From Ralstonia sp. 25mfcol4.1 (GTDB lineage Bacteria; Pseudomonadota; Gammaproteobacteria; Burkholderiales; Burkholderiaceae): a stretch of 64,000 nucleotides of DNA. The translations under genes were made by a program, and so were the position numbers. The stretch spans positions 62,001 to 126,000 of the forward strand of contig NZ_FNJO01000006.1 in NCBI RefSeq assembly GCF_900104095.1. Direction: 5' to 3'. The notes under the pieces are model-generated. The model searched no databases. It was given only the letters and a program-made list of their open reading frames with translations, and was not told the origin of the DNA. Each line of letters starts with the position of its first letter. Position 1 is the stretch's first letter. Below, in pieces: positions 43,811 through 52,563 of the stretch.

Positions 43811-45424
43811 TCAGCCGGCAGGGGGGAAGCGGAACGTGGCGAGTTCCTGCGCGTCGAGCTGGGCGATCAGGCCCGTTTCCCAGGCCAGGTACTTGCGCGC
43901 GGCGGCCTTGTTGCCGTCGTGGCGGTCATGCACGAAAAACAGGTAGTCGATGCACTGCGCGTCGGGCAGTGTGTCGGCGCCCTGGCGCACGGCATGGCCG
44001 GCATCGCGCCACGCCGCAAAGCCACCTTGCAGCCGACGCAGGTTGCGGAAGCCCAGCGCGCGCAGATCGGCCACGGCCAGCTCGGCGGGATCGTCGCCGT
44101 CGGCATCGCCAATCAGCACCAGCGTGGTGTCGTGCGGCACGCCGCGCAGGTCCCGCGCCAGGCGGGCACGGGTGGACCAGCGGGCCCCGGCGACATGTCC
44201 GGCGCGGTAGGCCATGCTCCCGCGCAGGTCCAGTGCCAGCATCGACTGGTCGGACAGGCCCGCTGCCAGCTGCGCGGCGGATGTGCCCGGCAGTGCGGTC
44301 ACTTCATGCGTTGGGCCCTGGGGGGCGCGCACGCCGGCAGCCTGACCGGCCTGCAGGCCGCCGTCGAGCACCACCGCGTCATGGCCCATCTGGCGCAGCC
44401 AGCTGGCCACCACCGGGGCGCGCACGCCGTCGGCGTCGAACAGCACCAGCCGGGCGCGGCGGATGCCGACGTACTGGTCGGTAGCCTGTATCAACTGGCC
44501 GCCGGGCGTGTGCTGTGCGCCGGGCAGCGTCTGGGCGGCGAATTCCTCGGCGGTGCGCACGTCGCACAGGAACGTGGTGCGCGTCGTGTCGGCCAGCCAT
44601 GCCTTGGCCTGCGCGGCGTCGATGTGGGGGACGTCAAAGCGTTGCGTCAGCGCCTGGGCGGCGCGGCGGGCCGCGTCGATGTCCTGCGGCAGGCCATTGT
44701 CCGGATAACGCGCCGTGCCGCCGTGTTCGAGCGCGAAATCGTTCAGGTACCAGCCCTGCGTGCCGTTTTCGAGCGCGTAGACCGGATTGGTTACGCCGAA
44801 GTTGATCAGCGACTGGGCGCCGATGATGCTCCGCGTGCGGCCGGCGCAGTTGATGACGATCGGCGTGGTGGTGTCGGGCACCAGGTCGCGCAGACGATAG
44901 GCCAGCTCGCCGTTGGGGCAGCAGATCGCGCCCGGAATGTTCATCTTGCGGAATTCGCTGGTGGGGCGTCCGTCGAGCACGACCGGCGCCTGCGGGCCGG
45001 CCTGCATCGCGGCCAGTTCCTGCGCGGTCACGCGCGGCGTGTGGTAGTGGTGCTCGGCCAGTTCGCCGAAGGTCTTCGACGGAACATTCACGCCCGCGAA
45101 CAGCGTATAGCCGGCCGCGCGCCAGGCCGGCATGCCGCCGTCGAGCACGAACAGGTTCGTATAGCCGAGCGATGCCAGCGCCGCGGCAGCGGCCTGCGCC
45201 ACGCCGTCGCCGTCATCGGCCAGCACGATACGGGCATCGGTGCGCGGGGCCAGCCGGCCGATATCGAGTTCCAGCCGGCTGTAAGGCATCGGCACGGCAT
45301 AGAACGGATGGCCCTCGCCATACTGGCCGTGTTCGCGGACGTCGAACAACGCGATTTCGTCGGCATCGTGCAGCCAGCCCTTCAGGGTGACGGCATCGAC
45401 GGCGGTGTAGGTGGGCTGGGTCAT
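43811..45424 (-). CDS. Four-domain rhodanese-family sulfurtransferase
   Basis: 537 aa made of four rhodanese modules at about residues 1-115, 125-240, 270-375 and 385-510. Each has the fold signature (for example LFDVREHGQYGEGHPF; VVLDGRPTSEFRKMNIPGA; FLCDVRTAEEFAAQTLPGA; LALDLRGSMAYRAGHVAGA). Only the second carries a catalytic Cys loop (INCAGRTRS). The other three loops read ADDGDGVA, FDADGVRA and IGDADGDD, with Asp in place of Cys. So one module is active and three look structural or binding. It probably moves sulfane sulfur produced in the operon. Cytosolic, no signal peptide. Confidence 0.9.
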   Translation of the reverse strand: MTQPTYTAVDAVTLKGWLHDADEIALFDVREHGQYGEGHPFYAVPMPYSRLELDIGRLAPRTDARIVLADDGDGVAQAAAAALASLGYTNLFVLDGGMPAWRAAGYTLFAGVNVPSKTFGELAEHHYHTPRVTAQELAAMQAGPQAPVVLDGRPTSEFRKMNIPGAICCPNGELAYRLRDLVPDTTTPIVINCAGRTRSIIGAQSLINFGVTNPVYALENGTQGWYLNDFALEHGGTARYPDNGLPQDIDAARRAAQALTQRFDVPHIDAAQAKAWLADTTRTTFLCDVRTAEEFAAQTLPGAQHTPGGQLIQATDQYVGIRRARLVLFDADGVRAPVVASWLRQMGHDAVVLDGGLQAGQAAGVRAPQGPTHEVTALPGTSAAQLAAGLSDQSMLALDLRGSMAYRAGHVAGARWSTRARLARDLRGVPHDTTLVLIGDADGDDPAELAVADLRALGFRNLRRLQGGFAAWRDAGHAVRQGADTLPDAQCIDYLFFVHDRHDGNKAAARKYLAWETGLIAQLDAQELATFRFPPAG

Positions 45425-45526
45425 GAAATTTGGGCAAAAAGGGGGCCGTCCTTGCTGAAACAGCGAGGAATCGGCTTCGATCTCGGGAGTTGGCGGGGCG
45501 CGTGGCGGCCCCGGTCGGGCTGTGGC

Positions 45527-46114
45527 TTAGCGGCGGGTCTGTACGCCCACGTTCATGATCTGGCAGCGTCCGGTCTCGAGGTCGAACGTCAGCCGTTCGG
45601 TCAGTGTTTCCAGCGCGCGACCGTACATGTGCAGGTGACGGATGACGGCATCGCCACGGATTTCCACCGAATGGATGTCGTCGGGCAGCAGGGCGATGCC
45701 GTTGCGCGGGCCCACTTCCACGGTGTGCGAATGTTCCAGCGTGGCCACGCCGGCCTGGCTGCCGTCGTCGGTGCGCACGTAGACGTCGTTGAACTCCACC
45801 CCGCTCACGCCGGCCACGCAGGCCCAGGTGGTGTGGTTGTGCGGCGGAATGCGCTTGCCGGGCCGCATGACGTTCAGGTACAGCGCGTACGTCTGGTTCG
45901 GATCTTCGGCAATCAGGTAGCGCGCCTGACGCTCGTTGACCTCGGGCGGCGGGTAGTCGGCTTCATTCCACAGCTCGGTGCGGGCGGCCAGGTCTTCCAC
46001 GAGGGGTAGCACTTCGGCCAGGCTGGCGCGGGTAACGCCGCCCTTGTCTACAATGTTTCTAATGGATTCGATGGTGTCGCCAACGGCGGACTGGCGCTGT
46101 GCTGCGAGGGACAT
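45527..46114 (-). CDS. Cysteine-dioxygenase-like thiol dioxygenase (cupin)
   Basis: 195 aa, usual length for bacterial CDO/3-mercaptopropionate dioxygenases. Iron ligands are HNH in GKRIPPHNHTTWAC and the third His in LLPDDIHSVEI. The Cys in HNHTTWAC is at the position of the mammalian Cys93, and a Tyr occurs in HLHMYG where Tyr157 lies, so both partners of the Cys-Tyr crosslink may be present; many bacterial relatives have Gly instead of Cys. It oxidises a small thiol to a sulfinate. It is the first gene of the organosulfur operon, divergent from LysR. Start at MSLAAQRQ; the open frame upstream lacks support. Confidence 0.87.
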   Translation of the reverse strand: MSLAAQRQSAVGDTIESIRNIVDKGGVTRASLAEVLPLVEDLAARTELWNEADYPPPEVNERQARYLIAEDPNQTYALYLNVMRPGKRIPPHNHTTWACVAGVSGVEFNDVYVRTDDGSQAGVATLEHSHTVEVGPRNGIALLPDDIHSVEIRGDAVIRHLHMYGRALETLTERLTFDLETGRCQIMNVGVQTRR

Positions 46115-46221
46115 GGTGCGAGCAATCCTTGCAATCTCTGTTTTTCGGGGGTAGAACGGTGCTTCGTGTTTCACTGTAATGAACACCCGTTCTGAAAACC
46201 ACTTAATGCGCGACGAAAACC

Positions 46222-46238
46222 CATTAGCGCCGCTAATG
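46222..46238. promoter_or_regulatory. Candidate LysR operator abutting the LysR start codon
   Basis: CATTAGCG-C-CGCTAATG is a perfect 8-bp dyad with a single central base, ending one base before the LysR ATG. It occupies the place of the Shine-Dalgarno, so binding would block LysR expression (autorepression) while facing the divergent CDO-like promoter. A further TTAATGCGCG half-site lies at about 46203. Confidence 0.6.
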
Positions 46239-46239
46239 A

Positions 46240-47106
46240 ATGCGAAACCTTGACCTCGACCTGCTGCGAACACTGGTGGCCATTGCCGATCACGAGACGT
46301 TCGGGGCGGCCGCCGAGGCCGTCCAGCGCACCCAGTCGGCGGTGACCCAGCAGATGCAGCGGCTGGAAGAGCAGCTGGACCTGCCGTTGTTCGAGCGGCA
46401 GGGGCGCAGCAAGCAGTTCACGCGGCATGGCAAGAAGCTGCTTGAGTATGCGCGGCAACTGCTCAGTACCAACGACGAGGCGCTGCGCGTATTGCGCGAG
46501 GGCGACCTGACCGGCTCGCTGCGCATTGGTGCGCCGCACGATGTGGCCGATACCATCCTGCCGGTGCTGCTGTCGCACATCGCCCGGTCGTCGCCGGCCT
46601 TGCGGCTGGAGATCCACGTCGGCCGCAGCCCGTTCCTGATGGAGTCGCTGCGGCGCGGCGAAATCGACCTGACCGTTTCCACACGAGAGGACAGCGCGCT
46701 CGAAGGCATCGTGCTGCGTACGACGCCAACCATCTGGGTCTGCGCGGCGGATTTCGTCTATGAGCGCGGCACGCCGGTGCCGCTGATCCTGGCCGACGAG
46801 CCGAGCCTGTTCCGCAAGCTGTCGCTGGAGGCGCTGACGCAGGCCGGTGTGCCGTGGCGTATCGCCTATCTGGCCCCAAGCCTGATCGGCATCAAGGCAG
46901 CGTTGCGCGCCGGGCTGGGCGTCACGGCACGCAGCATCGACCTGCTGCAGGCCGACTTGCGCATCCTGGGCGAAAGCGATGGCCTGCCACGGCTGCCCGA
47001 TGTCACGTACTACCTGTGGGCGCGTCCCAATGCGGTCAATCCTGTGGCGCGACATGTCTTCTCGATGCTCAAAACGGCCCTGCAGCGCGGGCTGGCCGGC
47101 GCCTGA
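46240..47106 (+). CDS. LysR-family regulator of the organosulfur operon
   Basis: 288 aa. HTH, residues about 3-62: LDLDLLRTLVAIADHETFGAAAEAVQRTQSAVTQQMQRLEEQLDLPLF in outline. Effector domain with LRIGAPHDVADTILPVLLSHIAR and GRSPFLMESLRRGEIDLTVS. It is divergent from the CDO-like gene with 125 bases between starts, so it is the natural regulator of the seven-gene sulfur operon. No Shine-Dalgarno is visible because a dyad sits at that position; translation may be weak or regulated. Confidence 0.9.
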   Translation: MRNLDLDLLRTLVAIADHETFGAAAEAVQRTQSAVTQQMQRLEEQLDLPLFERQGRSKQFTRHGKKLLEYARQLLSTNDEALRVLREGDLTGSLRIGAPHDVADTILPVLLSHIARSSPALRLEIHVGRSPFLMESLRRGEIDLTVSTREDSALEGIVLRTTPTIWVCAADFVYERGTPVPLILADEPSLFRKLSLEALTQAGVPWRIAYLAPSLIGIKAALRAGLGVTARSIDLLQADLRILGESDGLPRLPDVTYYLWARPNAVNPVARHVFSMLKTALQRGLAGA

Positions 47107-47341
47107 CGCCGGCGGCTGCCGCGCATTTCCCGAACGGGCAAAGGCCAGATCGTAGGGCGCGCGCAACACGGCGCAAACGAAGAAGATCGCGTATGGATAT
47201 GCGGGCGCACCTTTCCGTCTGCTTTCAGGGCGACATTGATGCCCATCAAGAGTCAGCCAGCGGGCATGGGTGCCTAATCCGAAGGCCCGTTCCGAGGCAT
47301 CGGCGATGCCCGAGCGGTTCAGCAAAGTTCGGAGTCCTCCC

Positions 47342-48349
47342 ATGAAGCCCAGACCATTCCTACCAGCCCTGCTGTGGATCACGGCATCGATCGGCGCCGG
47401 CGTGGCGTCCGCCACCTCGCAGCAGGCCGAACCCGTGCAGCCCATCGAACCCGCGAAGATCACAGATCCGGCCCGCGTGGCCCTGGGCGAAAAGCTCTGG
47501 TTCGATCCCCGCCTGTCCCGCTCCGGCTTCATCTCGTGCAATTCGTGCCACAACCTCAGCATGGGCGGCTCGGACAACCTGAAGACGTCGATTGGCGACA
47601 AATGGAACAAGGGGCTCGTCAATTCGCCCACCGTCCTCAATTCAAGCCTGAATTTCGTCCAGTTCTGGGACGGCCGCGCCAAGGACCTGCAGGAGCAGGC
47701 GCACGGGCCCATTGCCAATCCGATCGAGATGGCGTTCACGCATGACCTGGCCGTCGACACCGTGAAATCGATCCCCGAATACCGGGCCGAATTCCGCAAG
47801 GTGTTCCAATCCGGCAAGCTGACGATGCACGAGATCACGCTGGCCATCGCGGCGTTCGAAGAGACGCTGGTCACGCCCAATGCCCGCTTCGACAAATGGC
47901 TGAAAGGGGACAAGACGGCCATCGACGCGCAGGAACTGCGCGGCTACCAGCTTTTCAAGGCTTCCGGCTGCGTGGCCTGCCACAACGGCCCCAACCTGGG
48001 CGGCACATCGTTCCAGAAGATGGGGCTGGTCGAGCCGTACAAGACGAAGAACCCGTCCGAAGGCCGGGCCGGCGTGACCGGGCAGGACGCCGACCGCTTC
48101 AGCTTCAAGGTGCCCACGCTGCGTAACGTGGCATTGACGTATCCGTACTTCCACGACGGCGAAGCGGCCACGCTGACCGAGGCGGTGGACGTGATGGGCC
48201 GCCTGCAACTGGGCCGCAGGTTCACGGCCGAGGAGAACGCCGATATCGTGGCCTTCCTGCACACGCTGACCGGAGATCAGCCGCGCCTTACGCTGCCCAT
48301 CCTGCCGCCCTCGAACGACAAGACGCCGAAGCCGCGTCCGTTCGAATAA
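47342..48349 (+). CDS. Di-haem cytochrome c peroxidase (CCP/MauG family)
   Basis: 335 aa, Sec signal about residues 1-27 (IGAGVASA-TS). Two c-haem motifs: ISCNSCHNLSMGG (CxxCH, haem 1) and GCVACHNGPNLGG (haem 2). Typical CCP segments include ALGEKLWFDPRLSRSGF, NSPTVLNSSLNFVQFWDGRAKDLQEQAHGPI in outline, and VPTLRNVALTYPYFHDG. It reduces hydrogen peroxide in the periplasm with electrons from small c-type cytochromes. GGAG lies 8 bases before the chosen ATG. Monocistronic on the available evidence; peroxide defence alongside an oxygenase-rich region is plausible. Confidence 0.93.
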   Translation: MKPRPFLPALLWITASIGAGVASATSQQAEPVQPIEPAKITDPARVALGEKLWFDPRLSRSGFISCNSCHNLSMGGSDNLKTSIGDKWNKGLVNSPTVLNSSLNFVQFWDGRAKDLQEQAHGPIANPIEMAFTHDLAVDTVKSIPEYRAEFRKVFQSGKLTMHEITLAIAAFEETLVTPNARFDKWLKGDKTAIDAQELRGYQLFKASGCVACHNGPNLGGTSFQKMGLVEPYKTKNPSEGRAGVTGQDADRFSFKVPTLRNVALTYPYFHDGEAATLTEAVDVMGRLQLGRRFTAEENADIVAFLHTLTGDQPRLTLPILPPSNDKTPKPRPFE

Positions 48350-48572
48350 CTGGTCGTTGCTGCCGCCGCGCCGTGTGCCGGGCAGCGACGAGAGCCAATT
48401 GAAAGCCCATGGAAAGCTGCTGGAAAGAAATGCGATCCATGGACATCCTGCCGGGCGTTCCGTTCGGCGGAATAGCTGGAATTCACTGTTGCAAGAAACG
48501 CGTATTGCGGCGCGTCAAATATCCCCTATCTTTGCACCACTGTCGTTCAGATTTTGACCAGGAGGTGCTGAG

Positions 48573-48980
48573 ATGAACAACACGACCCTCGACGCAGGAC
48601 TTCAGTCCTTCCGCACGCAGGCCAACGACGATGCCGTCACGGCCATCCACCATCAGGACATCGTTGCCGCGTTCACGGCCCAGCCGGCGGCCTCGCCGGT
48701 TGCCGTGCTGCACATGCTCTATCCGCGTACGGACGCCCGCACGCACCGCAGTCTCGATCACCTGGTCGGCGCGCTCCGCAACCACGGGCTGCATGAGGTG
48801 GCCACGCTGGTAGAGCGCGAGGCGCACTATCTGGTCTTCAAGGACCCCGTGCAGGCGTGGCGTGCACTGCATGAAATCCGGCACGATTCGCTGGCCATCG
48901 GCGTCCATCTCTACTATCGCGGCCAGACCGGCGACGCCGCGGAGCGCGCGCTCGACAGCGACGCGCACCGCCTGCACTGA
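48573..48980 (+). CDS. Hypothetical protein (135 aa)
   Basis: Preceded by a strong AGGAGGTGCTGAG ribosome-binding site and followed by a terminator, so it is a real, probably well-expressed gene. The protein begins MNNTTLDAGLQSFRTQANDD and ends GDAAERALDSDAHRLH. It is His- and Ala-rich, has no signal peptide or membrane helix, and contains SPVAVLHMLYPRTDARTHRSLDHL. I do not recognise a family. Mixed alpha-helical cytosolic protein is all the sequence supports. Confidence 0.75.
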   Translation: MNNTTLDAGLQSFRTQANDDAVTAIHHQDIVAAFTAQPAASPVAVLHMLYPRTDARTHRSLDHLVGALRNHGLHEVATLVEREAHYLVFKDPVQAWRALHEIRHDSLAIGVHLYYRGQTGDAAERALDSDAHRLH

Positions 48981-48995
48981 GGCCGCGGCGATCAT

Positions 48996-49026
48996 GCCCG
49001 CATCCAGCGATGCGGGCTTTTTTTTG
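48996..49026 (+). terminator. Rho-independent terminator after the 135-aa gene
   Basis: GCCCGCATC (48996-49004) pairs with GATGCGGGC (49009-49017) around CAGC, followed by eight T residues. It starts 15 bases after the stop codon. Confidence 0.9.
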
Positions 49027-49148
49027 TCAGTTCAACGAGGAAGCCCGGCCACGGCACAGCCACGGCAGCGGGCGTGGTTGCGATACAGTAGGGGCCGTTC
49101 ATTCGTCCTCCAAAGAGTGTCCCCATTTCCGATTTCGTAGTCGACCGC

Positions 49149-49910
49149 GTGCTGCTGACCAATGACGACGGCATCGAGGCGCCGGGCCTTGCCGTGCTGG
49201 AACAGGTGGCGGCCACGCTGGCCCGTGAGGTGTGGATCGTGGCCCCGGATCACGACCAGAGCGGCACGTCGCACTCGATCAGCCTGCACGCGCCGCTGCG
49301 CGTGGCCGAGCACGGGCCGCGCCGCTTTGGCATCAGCGGCACGCCGGGTGACTGCGTGGTGATGGCCGCGCGCCATCTCATGCGCGACGCGCCGCCCGAT
49401 CTGGTGCTGTCGGGCATCAACCGGGGCGGCAACCTCGGGCTGGAAACCGTGTTCTCCGGCACCGTGGGCGCCGCCATGACCGGCATGCTGCTCGGCATCC
49501 GTTCCATCGCGCTGAGCCAGGTGTTCACCGATCGCAATGCGGTGAAGTGGCACACGTCGCGCGGGCTGGCGCCGGATGTGATTCGCCGCCTGCTGACGGC
49601 CGGCTGGACGGACGGGGCATGTCTGAACGTGAATTTTCCCGATGTCGAACCGGAGCAGGCCGGTCCGCTGGTGGTGTCGCGCCAGGGCATGGGGCTGGTC
49701 AAGGCTATCGACGTCCGCGCGCATGTGGACCCGCGTGGCATTCCGTACCACTGGCTCCAGTTCTCGCGCGGCCCCCGTCCCGATGTGGACGATGCCGAAG
49801 CGATGGTGGTGGGGCGGGGTGCGGTGTCGGTCACGCCGCTGCGCTTCGAGCGCACCGATGACGACGCGGCCGCGCAACTGGACGCGCAACTGGCCGCCGC
49901 CCTCGGCTAG
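49149..49910 (+). CDS. surE: SurE 5'/3'-nucleotidase, GTG start
   Basis: 253 aa. Starts GTG-CTG-CTG-ACC, giving MLLTNDDGIEAPGL, exactly the SurE metal-binding N terminus. Further motifs: VWIVAPDHDQSGTSHSISL, GTPGDCV, PDLVLSGINRGGNLG and SGTVGAAM. It dephosphorylates nucleoside monophosphates, using a divalent metal, and is linked to stationary-phase survival. It is not next to pcm or rpoS, its usual neighbours, so this may be an additional or relocated copy. There is no good Shine-Dalgarno and no other in-frame ATG/GTG nearby. It converges on treY, 9 bases apart. Confidence 0.93.
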   Translation: MLLTNDDGIEAPGLAVLEQVAATLAREVWIVAPDHDQSGTSHSISLHAPLRVAEHGPRRFGISGTPGDCVVMAARHLMRDAPPDLVLSGINRGGNLGLETVFSGTVGAAMTGMLLGIRSIALSQVFTDRNAVKWHTSRGLAPDVIRRLLTAGWTDGACLNVNFPDVEPEQAGPLVVSRQGMGLVKAIDVRAHVDPRGIPYHWLQFSRGPRPDVDDAEAMVVGRGAVSVTPLRFERTDDDAAAQLDAQLAAALG

Positions 49911-49919
49911 CCCCAGGCG

Positions 49920-52556
49920 TCAGCGTCGCACGAGCAGCGCCACGGGCAGCGTGGCGAACACGTCCTTGGCGCGCAGCCATCCCGCGTGCGATGTCACGGC
50001 ATGACCGGTCAGGATGTCGGTCCACCCGCTGCCGTTACCGTCTGCTTCGCCGCCATCGCCCGTATGCAGGCCTGTATCGTGCCAGCACTGCGGCGGAATA
50101 CGCGGCTCGGCCGGATCTACGTGGCGCGCGGCGAGCCGGGTGACGGCAACCACCGCTTCCACGTTGCCGCATTCGCGCGCAAACGCCAGCACGGACCCCG
50201 CCAGATCGCCGCTCGCGGACACCGGCCGGTAGCTGCCCTGGTCGAAAAGCGCGGGGTTCTCGCGCCGAAATGCCAGCACGCTGCGGATCAGCTGCTGCTT
50301 GATGCGGCCGTCGCGCCAGTGCGCAAGCCAGTGCGACCAGCCCGCACGGCATTCCAGTTGCGCCTGTAGCCGCGCGTAATCGGGTGCGCGCCGGTTGTCG
50401 GGGTCGACCAGGCTGAAGTCCCAGGTTTCATTGCCCTGGTAGCGGTCCGGCACGCCGGGCGCGGTCAGCTGCAACAGCGTCTGCGCCAGGCTGTTCAGCG
50501 CCGCGGCAGTGCCGATGCGCGCCGCGAAGGCGCCGATACGCTCCAGCACACTGTCCGCCCCGCCGATGGCCATGGCGGGCAGAAACGCCTCGCACGCGTG
50601 TTCGTATTCGAGATCGGGATGGGTCCAGCTGCCGTGGCGCTTGGCCTCGCGAATGGCCTTGCGTTGCCAGGCCAGGATGCGGTCGACGAAGGTGCGCTGG
50701 CCGTCCTCGGACTCCAGCGCGCGGGGATCGGCGGGCCATGCGCCCACCAGCGTCTGGTACAGCATCAGCCGGTCGATGCCATCGGGGCCCTTGGGCGATG
50801 CCGCCAGCAGGGGCGCCAGATGCGCCTCCCAGCCGGCCACGGCTTCCGCCCATGCCTCGGGCACCTCGCTCAGCACCGCCAGTCGCATCCGCGCATCCTC
50901 GCCGCGCTTGTGGTCATGGGTGGATACGGCCAGCATGGCGTGAGGCCATGTCTGGGCGCGCGCCTGCATCCGCTGGTGAAAACGTTCGGCTGCAATGGCC
51001 AGCGTGCCCGGATCGCTGCCCACCTCGTTGCGGGACAGCAGCCGCCCATAGCGGTAGAACGCGGTGTCCTCAGTGGATTTGGCGGCCAGCGCGGGCATCA
51101 GTTGCTGGAGTTTGGTGCGAAGCTGCCCGGCTGCGCTGTCGAGCGGGGCGTCGGCGCGCAAGGCGGCCACGATGAAATCGAGCGCGGCCGATTCGTCCGG
51201 CGCCAGGTGGTGGCGCGCGGCCTCGGCTGCAGCCGACACCATGTCGTCGTCGAACGAGCGGTCCCGGTCATTGTCGCCGGTCACGTAGTAGCTGCGGTAC
51301 ACGGGGATGGCCGTCATGAACGCCGAGAGCGCATGATGCAGCGCGTGCGGCGACAGGTCGCGCGTGGCCACGTCGCTGCGTGCCCGCGCAAGCAGCCGCG
51401 CGCAGAGCGACTGGACCTCCGTGACCAGATGCCGTGCCAGCACGCGATGCCGCCCGGCATGTACCTGTTCGGCAAACGTGCGGTCGTCGCCGCTGATCTG
51501 CAGCCAGAGCATGTTCAGCGGGGCCGCGCCATGCAGGTCGTGCAGCACGGCGCCCACCTCGTCCATGAAGTCGTAGCCGGTGGTGCCATCCACTTGCCAG
51601 TCGCGCGGCAACGGCTCGCGCTCGCCGAGGATCTTCTCGACGACCAGCCATGGATGCACGCGCGCCAGCGCGGCGGGCCGGCCGGGCCGCAGGGTGTCCA
51701 GGCGCTCGCGTACGCGGCGGCAGTAGCCGGCCGGGTCGGCCAGGCCATCCACATGATCGATGCGCAGCCCGTCGATCCAGCCTTCGCGGTACAGCCGGAA
51801 CGGCAGTGCATGTGTGGCCTCGAACACGTCCTCGCATTCCTGGCGCACGCCCACCAGTTCCGTGATCTCGAAGAAGCGGCGCCAGTTCAGCATGGCGGCC
51901 CCGGTGCGCCACCACGCCAGCCGGTAGGGCTGGCGTTCCAGCAGCGCGTGCAGCGCCTGCGCGTCGGTGGGCAAGGCGGATCCGTCCGGCATCGACAGCG
52001 GCAGGTCGTGGTCGCCGTAGCGCAGCGTCGGCCGGCCATCGCTGGCGCGTGCCACGGTCAGCGCGCCCGACTCCAGCGCCTGCCAGTACGGGTCGCCCAG
52101 TACCGGCAGCAGCACCTTGCCGCGCAGGGCGGGGTCGGGCGATTGCCAGTCGATATCGAAGTAGTGGGCAAACGCGCTGCGTTCGCCCTGCGCCAGGACG
52201 TCGCGCCACCATCTGTTGTGCGTGGCGTCGGCCGCCATGTGGTTGGGCACGATGTCCAGCACGATGCCCAGGCCAGCTTCGCGCGCCTGGCTGGCCAGCG
52301 CCACAAAGCCGTCCTCGCCCCCCAGCGCCGCGCTGATCCGTGTGCAGTCCGTGACGTCGTAGCCGTGCGTGGACCCGGGCCGCGCTTCGGTGACCGGGGA
52401 CAGATAAAGGTGACTGATGCCGAGCCCGGCGTAATAGGGAACCAGCGCCCCAGCATCGGCAAAGGTGAAGCCGGCATGCAGTTGCAGCCGCACCGTGGCA
52501 CGGGGCACGCCGGCATGATCGAGGTCGGCGTGATGCGCGTCGGCGGGTGTGGTCAT
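49920..52556 (-). CDS. treY: Maltooligosyl trehalose synthase
   Basis: 878 aa, GH13. Starts with the TreY-type VPRATVRLQLHAGFTFADAGALVPYYAGLGISHLYLSP region, then GSTHGYDVTDCTRI, LDIVPNHMAAD, the nucleophile Asp in GLRIDHVDGLADP, and VVEKILGEREPLP (acid/base Glu). It isomerises the reducing end of an alpha-glucan to an alpha,alpha-1,1 (trehalose) linkage. TreZ, encoded 7 bases upstream on the same strand, then releases trehalose. Slightly longer than many TreY proteins. Last gene of the glgP-glgA-treZ-treY run. Confidence 0.95.
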   Translation of the reverse strand: MTTPADAHHADLDHAGVPRATVRLQLHAGFTFADAGALVPYYAGLGISHLYLSPVTEARPGSTHGYDVTDCTRISAALGGEDGFVALASQAREAGLGIVLDIVPNHMAADATHNRWWRDVLAQGERSAFAHYFDIDWQSPDPALRGKVLLPVLGDPYWQALESGALTVARASDGRPTLRYGDHDLPLSMPDGSALPTDAQALHALLERQPYRLAWWRTGAAMLNWRRFFEITELVGVRQECEDVFEATHALPFRLYREGWIDGLRIDHVDGLADPAGYCRRVRERLDTLRPGRPAALARVHPWLVVEKILGEREPLPRDWQVDGTTGYDFMDEVGAVLHDLHGAAPLNMLWLQISGDDRTFAEQVHAGRHRVLARHLVTEVQSLCARLLARARSDVATRDLSPHALHHALSAFMTAIPVYRSYYVTGDNDRDRSFDDDMVSAAAEAARHHLAPDESAALDFIVAALRADAPLDSAAGQLRTKLQQLMPALAAKSTEDTAFYRYGRLLSRNEVGSDPGTLAIAAERFHQRMQARAQTWPHAMLAVSTHDHKRGEDARMRLAVLSEVPEAWAEAVAGWEAHLAPLLAASPKGPDGIDRLMLYQTLVGAWPADPRALESEDGQRTFVDRILAWQRKAIREAKRHGSWTHPDLEYEHACEAFLPAMAIGGADSVLERIGAFAARIGTAAALNSLAQTLLQLTAPGVPDRYQGNETWDFSLVDPDNRRAPDYARLQAQLECRAGWSHWLAHWRDGRIKQQLIRSVLAFRRENPALFDQGSYRPVSASGDLAGSVLAFARECGNVEAVVAVTRLAARHVDPAEPRIPPQCWHDTGLHTGDGGEADGNGSGWTDILTGHAVTSHAGWLRAKDVFATLPVALLVRR

Positions 52557-52563
52557 GGCGTTG

